Assembly (NCBI RefSeq): GCF_002812205.1
Contig: NZ_NPEA01000009.1
Span: 62,001-126,000 of the forward strand
Direction: 5' to 3'
Origin: Leptospira neocaledonica
GTDB lineage: Bacteria; Spirochaetota; Leptospiria; Leptospirales; Leptospiraceae
DNA: 64,000 nucleotides
Position numbers and translations under genes: made by a program. Below, piece by piece: positions 50,567 through 58,729 of the stretch. The notes under the pieces were generated by a model. That model did not search any database. It was not told where the DNA came from and saw only the letters and a program-made list of their open reading frames with translations. The stretch's first letter is position 1, and each line of letters opens with the position of its first letter.

Positions 50567-52054
50567 TTATGGAAATGTTAGGGCAACCGGGGTTTTCGCT
50601 GCCCAGGAGTCTTGTAGATCCGGTCTTCCTAAAGAACCTCTAAAATTCCAGCCCCAGCCATAAACGGAACCTTCCGGCAATAGAACAAAACCGTGAAGTG
50701 CTCCGATTCCAAGACTCGATCCTTTTGCAATTCCAACTACACTCAAATTTGGTTCGGTAACCTTAGTAGCAGCATCCGGATTTCCTAAATTCCCTTGTCC
50801 ATTTTCTCCCCAGCCTTGAATAGTTCCGTCGGAGAGTAGGGCAAAACTTTGGGTTCCACCTGCAAATACGCGCACAACATTTGTTATATTATTTACTTGT
50901 AATGGAGAATTTTTAGGACTGTCTTGGTTTCCTAGGCCCAACTGTCCGCTCGCGTTTAATCCCCAAGCGAAAACCGTTCCATCATTCTTTAATGCGAGGA
51001 TATGATCTCTTCCATTTGCGATATGTTTGATATTGGTAAGTCCTGGAACCTTTGCAGGAGTTGCCGATATTGCAGTCGAGGTAGAAGTAGTTCCGTTTCC
51101 TAAATTTCCATACTGATTTCTTCCCCAAACATAAACATCTCCGTTTGAGTCTAATGCTGCAGAATGTTGTGAGCCTGCGATTACTTGGATGATATTCGTA
51201 AGTCCTACTACGTTTACCGGGTTAGAAGAAATTGTAGTACTGGTAATACTTATATCTGCATTTCCCAATTGGCCCACGTTGTTTTGTCCGAATGCAACTA
51301 CTGTCCCGTCTGATTTTAAAATAACTGCATGATTGAAACCGAACGCTCCCATGACTGCATCGGTGATTCCCGGAACTTCAGTAGGAGGTGTTTGGGTAGC
51401 CGGGTTTCCAGCGGTTCCAACTGCCGGCTCAATAGTATTTCCAAGCCCTAATTGTCCTTGTGCGTTTGCACCCCAGGTATAAACTTTTCCGTCGTCTTTG
51501 ATCGCTAAAGAATTGTTTTGATTAAATGAAATGCTGACTATTCCCGAGATAGAAGCAAGTTTTACTATATTAGGATTACTTGTGTCTCCTTCTGAAAAGC
51601 CTGTCCCGAGTTGTCCTTTATTATTTCTTCCGCAGGTATAGATAAAACCATCTATTATAAATCCTGAATGTGATCCTCCCGCGGTCAGTTTGTTTCCAAA
51701 ATAGAAAGAGACCGATTTTTCGAGTACGTTACCTTCTTCGTTTGTTAATATTACTTTTAGAGTATTTTGTCCTCTTTTTGGTTTGAGGCTTGTCACCTGC
51801 AAGTCGGCGGTTTCGCCTGTAACTTCCGTTTCCTTACTTTCGTTCAGGAATACTTCGTAGGTCCCAGAGCTTGCGTTGGAGATCCCCAAATCGAATTGAT
51901 AAACGGATAAAACTTCGCCTTCTGTGGGGGAGGTGATCTCAAAATTGGGGCTGGAAGTAGAAGAAACTCCTCCTAAAAGCCCCATGGGTGTTTTAGAGGA
52001 AGAATTGGAACATGTCCATACGAATAAAAGAACTAGGGGTAATAGGCGTTTCAT
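50567..52054 (-). CDS. RCC1-repeat lipoprotein, seven-bladed propeller
   Basis: 495 residues with signal peptide and lipobox VWTC. A first domain (about 35-130, NFEITSPTEGEVLSVYQFDL onward) is Ig-like. Seven RCC1 repeats follow, recognisable by GRNNKGQLG, GANAQGQLG, GQNNVGQLG, GRNQYGNLG, GLNASGQLG, GENGQGNLG and GWNFRGSLG. This closes a seven-bladed beta-propeller, a protein-interaction platform. It is secreted and anchored, and precedes a di-heme cytochrome gene, suggesting the two proteins meet in the periplasm. Confidence 0.88.
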   Translation of the reverse strand: MKRLLPLVLLFVWTCSNSSSKTPMGLLGGVSSTSSPNFEITSPTEGEVLSVYQFDLGISNASSGTYEVFLNESKETEVTGETADLQVTSLKPKRGQNTLKVILTNEEGNVLEKSVSFYFGNKLTAGGSHSGFIIDGFIYTCGRNNKGQLGTGFSEGDTSNPNIVKLASISGIVSISFNQNNSLAIKDDGKVYTWGANAQGQLGLGNTIEPAVGTAGNPATQTPPTEVPGITDAVMGAFGFNHAVILKSDGTVVAFGQNNVGQLGNADISITSTTISSNPVNVVGLTNIIQVIAGSQHSAALDSNGDVYVWGRNQYGNLGNGTTSTSTAISATPAKVPGLTNIKHIANGRDHILALKNDGTVFAWGLNASGQLGLGNQDSPKNSPLQVNNITNVVRVFAGGTQSFALLSDGTIQGWGENGQGNLGNPDAATKVTEPNLSVVGIAKGSSLGIGALHGFVLLPEGSVYGWGWNFRGSLGRPDLQDSWAAKTPVALTFP

Positions 52055-52170
52055 AACATTTTAACTCAATAATGAATCTAAGTCTCAGTATCAAAATAAC
52101 CAAAGCCGAAAAAATCCTGTTTTGGTCAATCCATTAAAAAGACGAATTTTAGAGAGGAAGGATTCGGTTC

Positions 52171-52758
52171 TTAAGTCTTAGAGTCTTTCTTCTTCCAATT
52201 GAGTGCATCTATTCTCTTTTGGGATTGGGAGTCTGAGATGAGGATGTCCAACCGTTTGAGTCTGGTTTCTTCTCTTTTGGGACTGATCACCCACCAAATG
52301 GCGGTTCGCTGGTAGTAGGGGGCTTGGTTACTAAAGTACTCCCAGGCCTTTGTATTTTTCTGAAATTGTTTTTTATAAATGGAAGGTAACTCTATCTTCT
52401 CCTGCTCGAAGGAATATTGAGCGGTTTTTTTCTTTTCGGAATGGAAGGCTTGGAGGCCGGATTCTTGGACTAAACCTTCCTGTATCAACTCTTGGATGCG
52501 TTTTGTATTCACCTTACTCCAAATACTTCCGACCTTTCGAGGAGTAAAACGAGCAGAATAACTTTCCTCGTCTATATTCTTTCTGATCCCGTCTATCCAG
52601 CCGAAACATAAAGCTTGGTCTACCGCTTCTCCATAAGAAATTCCTTTTTTAAAGGATTTCGTTTTATAAAAACCTAGAAGAAGTTCGGATTCTTTTTTAT
52701 AATTTTTGGAAAGCCAGGTACGGAATTCCTTTCCGGTCTTAAAGAACTTTGGTATCAT
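52171..52758 (-). CDS. YdeI/OmpD-associated family protein
   Basis: 195 residues matching the YdeI-like family: FRTWLSKNYKKESELLLGFYK, then SYGEAVDQALCFGWIDG, ARFTPRKVGSIWSKVN, and a C-terminal AIWWVISPKREETR. Members are cytoplasmic, widespread, and of unclear function; E. coli YdeI is linked to antimicrobial-peptide and peroxide tolerance. No partner gene is near on this strand. Confidence 0.83.
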   Translation of the reverse strand: MIPKFFKTGKEFRTWLSKNYKKESELLLGFYKTKSFKKGISYGEAVDQALCFGWIDGIRKNIDEESYSARFTPRKVGSIWSKVNTKRIQELIQEGLVQESGLQAFHSEKKKTAQYSFEQEKIELPSIYKKQFQKNTKAWEYFSNQAPYYQRTAIWWVISPKREETRLKRLDILISDSQSQKRIDALNWKKKDSKT

Positions 52759-52826
52759 TAGGAATTTCTACTTGGCAGAAGTTTAAAGCGTATATAACTT
52801 TATGAAAGTTATTTTTGGTAGGTAGT

Positions 52827-53846
52827 ATGAATCAAAAAGGTTCCAAGTCCACTTTTTTTAGTTTTTTGACTGCGGTCTTATTATTGCAGAACTGTCTGAC
52901 TTCTTCCGCAAATATCCAGGACTATAAGGAACATTTTATAGGCAATGACCCTAAGGACCTTTCCTCTGAGATTCCGAAAGGAAAGGTTAGAGCCGTGTTT
53001 TTAGGGACTAGCTCGATTCTACTAGATGATGGAGAAACTCAGATACTGACGGATGGATTTTTTTCCAGGCCTTCTCTTTTTCGCACGATGTTCTCTAAAA
53101 TTTCCTCGGATGAGCAAGAAATCAAATACGTTATGCTTCTCGCTGGGATTAAACGTTTAAAGGGTATTTTCGTATGTCATTCTCATTATGATCATTCTAT
53201 GGACTCTCCTTTTATCGCTAAGGAGACTGGAGCAAAATTATACGGTTCACTTTCTACGATGCAGATCGGAAAAGGAGGAGGAGTGCCGGAAGAACAATTG
53301 GCTTTATTCCAACCGGGTAAAAAGATCCAGATAGGTAAATTCAGGATTACAGTTTTAAATTCAAAACATACTCCTCCTTTTAAAATTTTAGGAAAAACGA
53401 ATGCAGCAGACCCGAATAGACCGGATTTGACGGAAGTGTTGTCTCAACCAGCTAAGGCTGAGGATTATATAGAAGGTGGAACTTACGACTTTTTAGTAGA
53501 ACATGGGAAACATTCCATCTTGATCAAAGGTAGTACAAATTATATAGAGAATGCTTGGGAAGGTTTGAAGGCGGATGTTCTGTTCTTAGGAATCGCGATG
53601 CTTGGCAAACAAGAAGAAGGATTTAAGGCTAAATACTACGAAGAGACCGTTAGTAAAACTTCTCCCAAAATTGTGATCCCGGTACATTGGGATAATTTTT
53701 TCAAACCATTGACAGAACCCCTGGAGCCTAATCTGAGTCTGGGTGACGATGTCAAAACCGGAATGGAATATATAATACAAAAAACTTCTCAGGATGGGAT
53801 CCAATTTAAGATCTTAAGAGGTTTCGAAAGCATTCTGTTATTTTAA
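52827..53846 (+). CDS. metallo-beta-lactamase-fold hydrolase, lipoprotein
   Basis: The ATG at 52827 is preferred over an in-frame TTG four codons upstream. The protein has a signal peptide with lipobox LLQNC and the metal-binding CHSHYDHSMDS (HxHxDH). A later IPVHWDNF and an N-terminal VFLGTSSILLDDG strand complete a UlaG-like metallo-beta-lactamase fold. It probably hydrolyses a phosphoester or lactone in the periplasm; beta-lactamase activity is not implied. The questin-oxidase-like gene follows 36 nt later. Confidence 0.82.
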   Translation: MNQKGSKSTFFSFLTAVLLLQNCLTSSANIQDYKEHFIGNDPKDLSSEIPKGKVRAVFLGTSSILLDDGETQILTDGFFSRPSLFRTMFSKISSDEQEIKYVMLLAGIKRLKGIFVCHSHYDHSMDSPFIAKETGAKLYGSLSTMQIGKGGGVPEEQLALFQPGKKIQIGKFRITVLNSKHTPPFKILGKTNAADPNRPDLTEVLSQPAKAEDYIEGGTYDFLVEHGKHSILIKGSTNYIENAWEGLKADVLFLGIAMLGKQEEGFKAKYYEETVSKTSPKIVIPVHWDNFFKPLTEPLEPNLSLGDDVKTGMEYIIQKTSQDGIQFKILRGFESILLF

Positions 53847-53882
53847 TATACTGGTTTGTGAGTATGGAGGCGGCTAGGCTAT

Positions 53883-54932
53883 ATGGAAGATGAGGATACC
53901 ATGGAAAAAGTTTTGGAATATTTGGAACCTTTTGGTCCGGATTTAAAAAACGGACTAAGTAATCATGCTCCTATGGCCTGCGAAGCATTGATCACAATGG
54001 GGAAAAGAGAAAGTATTTTTCCTTGGTTGGAAAGATATGGAAATCAATTCTTAGAAAAAAAGAAACCTAGAAATAAAATTTATAGCAGTAACTGGAAAGA
54101 CTTCTTAGGAGTTCCGGACACTTATCCCGAGTGGGAAAACTTTTTTAATACCGAGTTAGAAGAAGGTCCCTGGCAAAAAACTCTAGCTGAGTGGGCGGTT
54201 AAACTTGCTCCCGGAATTTGTGCGGATGCAACTCACGGAGTCATTCGCACTGGGCATGCAGTCCGAAGTTTAACTAGAAAAGAATCAAAACGTAGGAAAA
54301 GGGAACTTGCTTCCGGATTGGCTGTTTGGGCTTCCGCTTATTTAGAATTGCCTACTTCTTTCGATTCTTTGTTGGGCTTACAACCGGAAGATGCCATACA
54401 AAAAGTGGACTTTGTTCCGGAAGAGTCCAAAAACTTTTCGGGCACGATTGTTTCTTCTCTACAAGGACTGGGAGACTATGAAAATTTTTCTCCAGTGATC
54501 GGATATTTGAGCGTATCTCAACAACCTGAAGAGATTATCTCAGGCTTATCGGAAGGATTTTCCAGAGTGGTGTTGAATAATGTGGAAGATAATCTTTCGG
54601 CGATCGTTTTTATTCATTCCGTCACTAGTGTTTCCGCTCTTCGAAGTATATTGCCTTTTTTGAATGAACACGAAAAAAAATCCGTATTAAGATATTCTTG
54701 GCAATCCGGAGCGGCATTATTTTCCACATTCGGTAAAAAATTAAATTTGGAACTTCCTGAAAAATTGGAAAATGAATCCAGAGAAGAAATGATTGAAAGG
54801 GCAATCGAGCATGGAGACGAGCATGCGATCAAATTTACGGAAGTTTGTTTGAAAGAATATGAATTTAATCCTTCTCCCGCATACTATGCTGCCGCTCGTT
54901 TGGCTCGTAAATTTTTAGAACCCTTGTCTTAA
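53883..54932 (+). CDS. questin oxidase-like (DUF4243) protein
   Basis: 349 residues with the pattern of the questin-oxidase family: LSNHAPMACEALI near residue 25, ATHGVIRTGHAVRSL, and C-terminal EHGDEHAIKFTEVCL. Several His residues are well placed for a catalytic role. In fungi the family opens anthraquinone rings by Baeyer-Villiger oxidation; bacterial members are common but uncharacterised, so the substrate is unknown. GGAGG lies 12 nt upstream. It overlaps the 3' end of the minus-strand alkB gene by 4 nt. Confidence 0.75.
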   Translation: MEDEDTMEKVLEYLEPFGPDLKNGLSNHAPMACEALITMGKRESIFPWLERYGNQFLEKKKPRNKIYSSNWKDFLGVPDTYPEWENFFNTELEEGPWQKTLAEWAVKLAPGICADATHGVIRTGHAVRSLTRKESKRRKRELASGLAVWASAYLELPTSFDSLLGLQPEDAIQKVDFVPEESKNFSGTIVSSLQGLGDYENFSPVIGYLSVSQQPEEIISGLSEGFSRVVLNNVEDNLSAIVFIHSVTSVSALRSILPFLNEHEKKSVLRYSWQSGAALFSTFGKKLNLELPEKLENESREEMIERAIEHGDEHAIKFTEVCLKEYEFNPSPAYYAAARLARKFLEPLS

Positions 54933-55531
54933 TAGAGCATTGTTCTAAAAGTAAGATTTATTCTGGGTTGTTTGACCGATTTTGTTTTGGGTAGACTATG
55001 AAGCCACGATTCTTGAGTTTCTCCTTTCATAATCAATAAACTTCCATGTTCCAATATTAAGGAAATCTGCTCTTTTGTATCCTTATGTTTAAAATAGAAT
55101 TTTCTTTCTGCTCCGAAGGATAAGGAAGCGATAGTGGAATTTTTTCCCAAAGCCTTTTCGTCGTCGCTATGCCAGGCCATTCCTTCTTCTCCATTATTAT
55201 ACAAATTGAGTAAGCAGGAATTAAATTTGGTTCCTGTGATTTTTTCCGTTAAATTTTTAAGTTCTGAAAGTTCTTTTGTCCAAGAGAGTGCCTTCTTGGT
55301 TGTATTAGAATACGTATATTGATAATCAGCATCTCCATACCAGGCCACCATTCTTTTTGTAATGATATGTTTCCCGAAAATAATGGCCTCATCATTTTTC
55401 CAAGGAATATCTTTCAGAAGAATTTTTAGATAATCATTCGCAGCAGATATAGAAAGAACGGGGCCGAAATATTGTACGATCCCTTCGTAAGGTAAAAGAT
55501 TTCGGTCCGTTTCTTCTTGGAACAATTTCAT
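54929..55531 (-). CDS. AlkB-like alpha-ketoglutarate-dependent dioxygenase
   Basis: 200 residues with the Fe(II)/2-oxoglutarate core: RMVAWYGD, NSCLLNLYNNGEEGMAWHSDDE (HxD iron ligands) and the 2OG-binding Arg near the C-terminus (PRINLTFR). The ALKBH2/3-like form repairs 1-methyladenine and 3-methylcytosine. It overlaps the upstream ada-type gene by 4 nt (ATGA), forming an alkylation-repair operon. Confidence 0.9.
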   Translation of the reverse strand: MKLFQEETDRNLLPYEGIVQYFGPVLSISAANDYLKILLKDIPWKNDEAIIFGKHIITKRMVAWYGDADYQYTYSNTTKKALSWTKELSELKNLTEKITGTKFNSCLLNLYNNGEEGMAWHSDDEKALGKNSTIASLSFGAERKFYFKHKDTKEQISLILEHGSLLIMKGETQESWLHSLPKTKSVKQPRINLTFRTMLY

Positions 55532-56388
55532 AGATCGTTCCTATTGACCAGATCCGTTTTAGCAGCTTCCCAGCCGATCATCGCTACCTTACGTGAGTCT
55601 CCCCAATGGTATTCGCCGAATTCGCCGGAAGAACGAATCACCCTGTGACAAGGGATCAAAAATGCCACAGGATTATTTCCGATCGCAGTACCTATGGCTC
55701 TGGTTGCCTTAGGATTTCCCATTTGTTCTCCTATCTGTCCATAGGTAGAAAGTTTTCCCATTGGGACTTTTAAAAGAGTTTCCCAGACCTTGAGTTGGAA
55801 ATCTGTACCTTTTAAATGTAATTTGATCTTACTTAATTGGCTCCAATCATGAGTGAATATGAACAAAGCGTTTTGCTGTATCATGTCTACAGTCTGATTA
55901 TAAGTCGCATTTGGAAAAATAGATTTTAATTCTTGGAATACCTTCTTGTCATTTTCAAAAAAGGAAATATAACAAATTCCTTTTGGAGTAGAAGCGACGA
56001 GCAATTTGCCAAAGGGGCATTCCGCATAACTGTAATTAATCGAAAGATCTTTTCCTCCATTCTTGTATTCGCCTGGAGTCATCCCTTCTATATTGATAAA
56101 CAGATCATGCAGTCTTCCTGTTCCGGAAAGTCCTGAATCGAGAGCCGCATCCAATAGGGAGGATCCAGTCTCTTTCAATAAACCTTTTGCGTATTCTAAA
56201 GTGGTGTATTGCAGGAATTTTTTCGGGCTTACTCCTGCCCAATCAGTGAACATTCTCTGGAAATGATGAGGACTTAGCCTAAGTTTACCTGCCACATCAT
56301 CTAGGCTTGGTTGTGTTTTAAAATTTTTACGAAGATAAAAGATCGCGTCTGCAATTCTATCGAAGTCGGTATTTTGTTGTCCTTTCAT
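55528..56388 (-). CDS. Ada-like protein: AraC domain fused to O6-alkylguanine-DNA methyltransferase
   Basis: 286 residues: an AraC-type HTH at about 12-110 (DVAGKLRLSPHHFQRMFTDWAGVSPKKFLQY), then a methyltransferase domain with the acceptor motif PCHRVI and NNPVAFLIPCHR. The N-terminal zinc-binding methyl-sensor of E. coli Ada is missing, so it cannot sense methylphosphotriesters that way. A TATACT element ends about 9 nt before the ATG, so the leader is very short. The downstream alkB is translationally coupled. Confidence 0.92.
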   Translation of the reverse strand: MKGQQNTDFDRIADAIFYLRKNFKTQPSLDDVAGKLRLSPHHFQRMFTDWAGVSPKKFLQYTTLEYAKGLLKETGSSLLDAALDSGLSGTGRLHDLFINIEGMTPGEYKNGGKDLSINYSYAECPFGKLLVASTPKGICYISFFENDKKVFQELKSIFPNATYNQTVDMIQQNALFIFTHDWSQLSKIKLHLKGTDFQLKVWETLLKVPMGKLSTYGQIGEQMGNPKATRAIGTAIGNNPVAFLIPCHRVIRSSGEFGEYHWGDSRKVAMIGWEAAKTDLVNRNDL

Positions 56389-56507
56389 GGTTTTAAAGTA
56401 TAGGCAAGAAAGAAGTAACTCGAAACCCGATACTTGCTATTTATACTAGAAATTCCAACTATTTAAAAATGGCCCTTCTTCTTTCCTAATTTTAGAGAAA
56501 ACAAGAC

Positions 56508-56536
56508 TTGACGATTCTTCCTTTCCGGCCTATTTT
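56508..56536 (+). promoter_or_regulatory. promoter of the TetR-GH1 operon
   Basis: TTGACG (56508-56513) and TATTTT (56531-56536) are separated by 17 nt. The perfect palindrome that begins 4 nt downstream would cover the transcription start. Confidence 0.7.
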
Positions 56537-56540
56537 CTGA

Positions 56541-56565
56541 AAAATGTCACAACATGTGACATTTT
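56541..56565. promoter_or_regulatory. TetR operator palindrome
   Basis: Perfect 11-bp arms AAAATGTCACA (56541-56551) and TGTGACATTTT (56555-56565) with a 3-nt spacer. It lies between the -10 hexamer and the regulator's start codon, the standard place for autorepression by a TetR dimer. Confidence 0.82.
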
Positions 56566-56577
56566 AAAAGAGGGGAT

Positions 56578-57243
56578 GTGGGAACAAGGGAAGAGACTCG
56601 AGAACTTGTCTTAGAAGCCGCAGAATCCCTCTTTTTGGCCAAAGGGCTTCTCGAAGTTTCTATGGAAGAGATTGCTGCCAAGGCATCTTGCACTAGGCGA
56701 AATCTATATCGCTATTTTGATACGAAAGAAGCACTCAGCATTGAAGTTCTTAGAAAACTTCTCTCTCCTTGGAATGATTTCCAGCTCCAAACATTTGAGC
56801 AGCTTAGAAGTTCTGGTCTCTCCGGAAAGGAAGAGCTGGTCTCCTTTCTCAAAACTTTAGCTAGGTATTTGGAAACTCATAAACCTCTACTTCGTTTCAC
56901 TGCGGAGTTTGATTTTGTATTCAGAGAACGTAGTAGTTTTCAATTGGATGTTTCTTCCGAAGAGTCCTTATTCGCAGAGTTCCAATTCACTGAAAAACTG
57001 ATCATACAAATTTTAGAAAAGGGAGAAGGGGATGGAAGTCTTAGAATCCCTTCTTCCTTAGCAATACTAGTTCCTACAATTACAACGGTTCTTTGGGGGC
57101 TCGGACAGAGAGTCGCTCTTAGAGAAACTTTGATCCCAAGAGAATTCGGTGTGAACGGCATGGAACTCGTGCAAACACAAATAGATTTATTGGTCCTTGC
57201 TTTAGAAACGAAAGAAGGTCCCGGAGAAAAGAAGGAGAATTAA
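56578..57243 (+). CDS. TetR-family transcriptional regulator
   Basis: 221 residues from a GTG: N-terminal HTH (LVLEAAESLFLAKGLLEVSMEE, then IAAKASCTRRNLYRYFDTKEAL) and a helical ligand-binding domain of usual length. GAGGGG lies only 2-3 nt before the GTG, so the exact start may differ slightly. A perfect palindrome at 56541-56565 is its likely operator. The stop is 1 nt before the GH1 gene, so regulator and enzyme form one transcript and the enzyme is probably induced by a ligand of the regulator. Confidence 0.9.
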   Translation: MGTREETRELVLEAAESLFLAKGLLEVSMEEIAAKASCTRRNLYRYFDTKEALSIEVLRKLLSPWNDFQLQTFEQLRSSGLSGKEELVSFLKTLARYLETHKPLLRFTAEFDFVFRERSSFQLDVSSEESLFAEFQFTEKLIIQILEKGEGDGSLRIPSSLAILVPTITTVLWGLGQRVALRETLIPREFGVNGMELVQTQIDLLVLALETKEGPGEKKEN

Positions 57244-57244
57244 C

Positions 57245-58540
57245 ATGTCTAAAAGTTTCGAACTTCCTAAGGATTTTTTATTGGGTTCTGCAACGGCAGC
57301 CACTCAAATAGAAGGAGGAGATATCTATAATAATTGGTATGCTTGGTCTCTCATTGGAAAAGTCGGTAATGGAGAATCCTCCATCACAGGAGCGGATCAT
57401 TATCGTAGATATGTGGAAGATATAGAACTTCTTTCTCAACTTCACCAAGAATGTTATAGAATGAGTATCGAGTGGAGTCGAATCGAACCACGACAAGGAG
57501 AATGGTCTGCAGAAGGAGTGGAGCATTATAGAGACGAGTTCCAAAGACTGATACAAGCCGGCATCAAACCTCTTGTTACTCTTCATCATTTTTCTTGTCC
57601 TCAATGGTTCCAGGAAAAAGGAGGATGGCTCTCCAAGAATGCAGTAGACGACTTCATGAGATTTGTGGACTTCTCCATTAAAAATTTTGGAGATCTGGTT
57701 TCAGAATGGTGTACCATCAACGAGCCGAATGTATTCGCAAATGATAGTTATATGGATGGAAAATATCCTCCAGGAAGTCACGGTGATATTGCAGCTTACA
57801 TGAAGGTTACTAAAAATCTGATTCTCGTACATTTAAAATCATATAAGCTTATTCACAAGATCCGCAAAGAAAAAGGTTTCGAAGGAGAAACAAAAGTAGG
57901 ATTTGCACATCATCTTGCTATATTCGAACCTTTTAATTCTCATCCTCTTGCTAAATTAGGTTGTTTCTTAAGCGATTATCTTTTTCACGAAATCCATATG
58001 AAAGGTTTTGTGGAAGGTAAACTTTGCTTTCCTGTAGGCTTTGGCTATCCGGAAGGCAAGGGGATCTTCTGCGATTTTATTGGGATCAATTATTATTCCA
58101 GACATCTATTCAAAGCCAGTTATAATCCAGGAAATCTTTTCGCCACTCCATTGGTGGATCCTAGTGTTTCAGATTCAGAGAAAAATGATCTTGGTTGGGA
58201 AATTTATCCGGAAGGTATCCACAAAGTTTGCCATAGAGCTTGGGACAAATACAAACTTCCTATTTATATCACCGAGAATGGAATCCCAGACGAGAAAGAT
58301 GAGAAGAGAGAAAAATATATCGTGGACCATCTCTATCAGATCAAACTACTTTTGGACGAAGGAGTAAAGGTAGAACGTTATTATCATTGGTCTTTTCTAG
58401 ATAATTTAGAATGGAACGACGGTTATGGACCTCGTTTCGGTTTGGTAGAAGTGGATTACGCCACTATGAAAAGAAAACCTCGTCTTAGCGCACTTCGTTA
58501 CGCGGAGATTTGTCGGACTAAGAGAGTAGAGAAGCGCTAA
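57245..58540 (+). CDS. glycoside hydrolase family 1, beta-glucosidase-like
   Basis: 431 residues with the GH1 signature: FLLGSATAATQIEGG at the N-terminus, the acid/base Glu in CTINEPN, the nucleophile Glu in YITENG, and the conserved HWSFLDNLEWNDGYGPRFGL. No signal peptide, so a cytoplasmic enzyme that cleaves beta-glucosides or related sugars. Leptospires live mainly on fatty acids, so the substrate may be an environmental glycoside or a lipid headgroup. It is co-transcribed with the TetR regulator. Confidence 0.93.
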   Translation: MSKSFELPKDFLLGSATAATQIEGGDIYNNWYAWSLIGKVGNGESSITGADHYRRYVEDIELLSQLHQECYRMSIEWSRIEPRQGEWSAEGVEHYRDEFQRLIQAGIKPLVTLHHFSCPQWFQEKGGWLSKNAVDDFMRFVDFSIKNFGDLVSEWCTINEPNVFANDSYMDGKYPPGSHGDIAAYMKVTKNLILVHLKSYKLIHKIRKEKGFEGETKVGFAHHLAIFEPFNSHPLAKLGCFLSDYLFHEIHMKGFVEGKLCFPVGFGYPEGKGIFCDFIGINYYSRHLFKASYNPGNLFATPLVDPSVSDSEKNDLGWEIYPEGIHKVCHRAWDKYKLPIYITENGIPDEKDEKREKYIVDHLYQIKLLLDEGVKVERYYHWSFLDNLEWNDGYGPRFGLVEVDYATMKRKPRLSALRYAEICRTKRVEKR

Positions 58541-58548
58541 GAAAGAAG

Positions 58549-58670
58549 AGACACAAAGTTTATTTTCACACAGAGGCACCAAGCCGCAGAGACATTAGGA
58601 TTTATTGAACCCTCCGTGACTTTGTGGGCTCTGTGTGCCCTTACTTAGCGCCTCTTTTTGCTTTGTGTCT
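58549..58670. repeat. nested intergenic inverted repeat
   Basis: Outer 10-bp arms AGACACAAAG (58549-58558) and CTTTGTGTCT (58661-58670) enclose inner 9-bp arms CACACAGAG (58567-58575) and CTCTGTGTG (58629-58637). The element fills the gap between the GH1 and EF-G-like genes and resembles the CTTTGTGTC/CTCTGTG intergenic repeats seen in many bacteria. It could be a non-autonomous mobile or REP-like sequence. Confidence 0.6.
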
Positions 58671-58729
58671 TCCGAATTGACTTAGAGTCTCGCAAAAGAG
58701 CGAATGGATTTCGCAAGCGGTCTTCTCTC

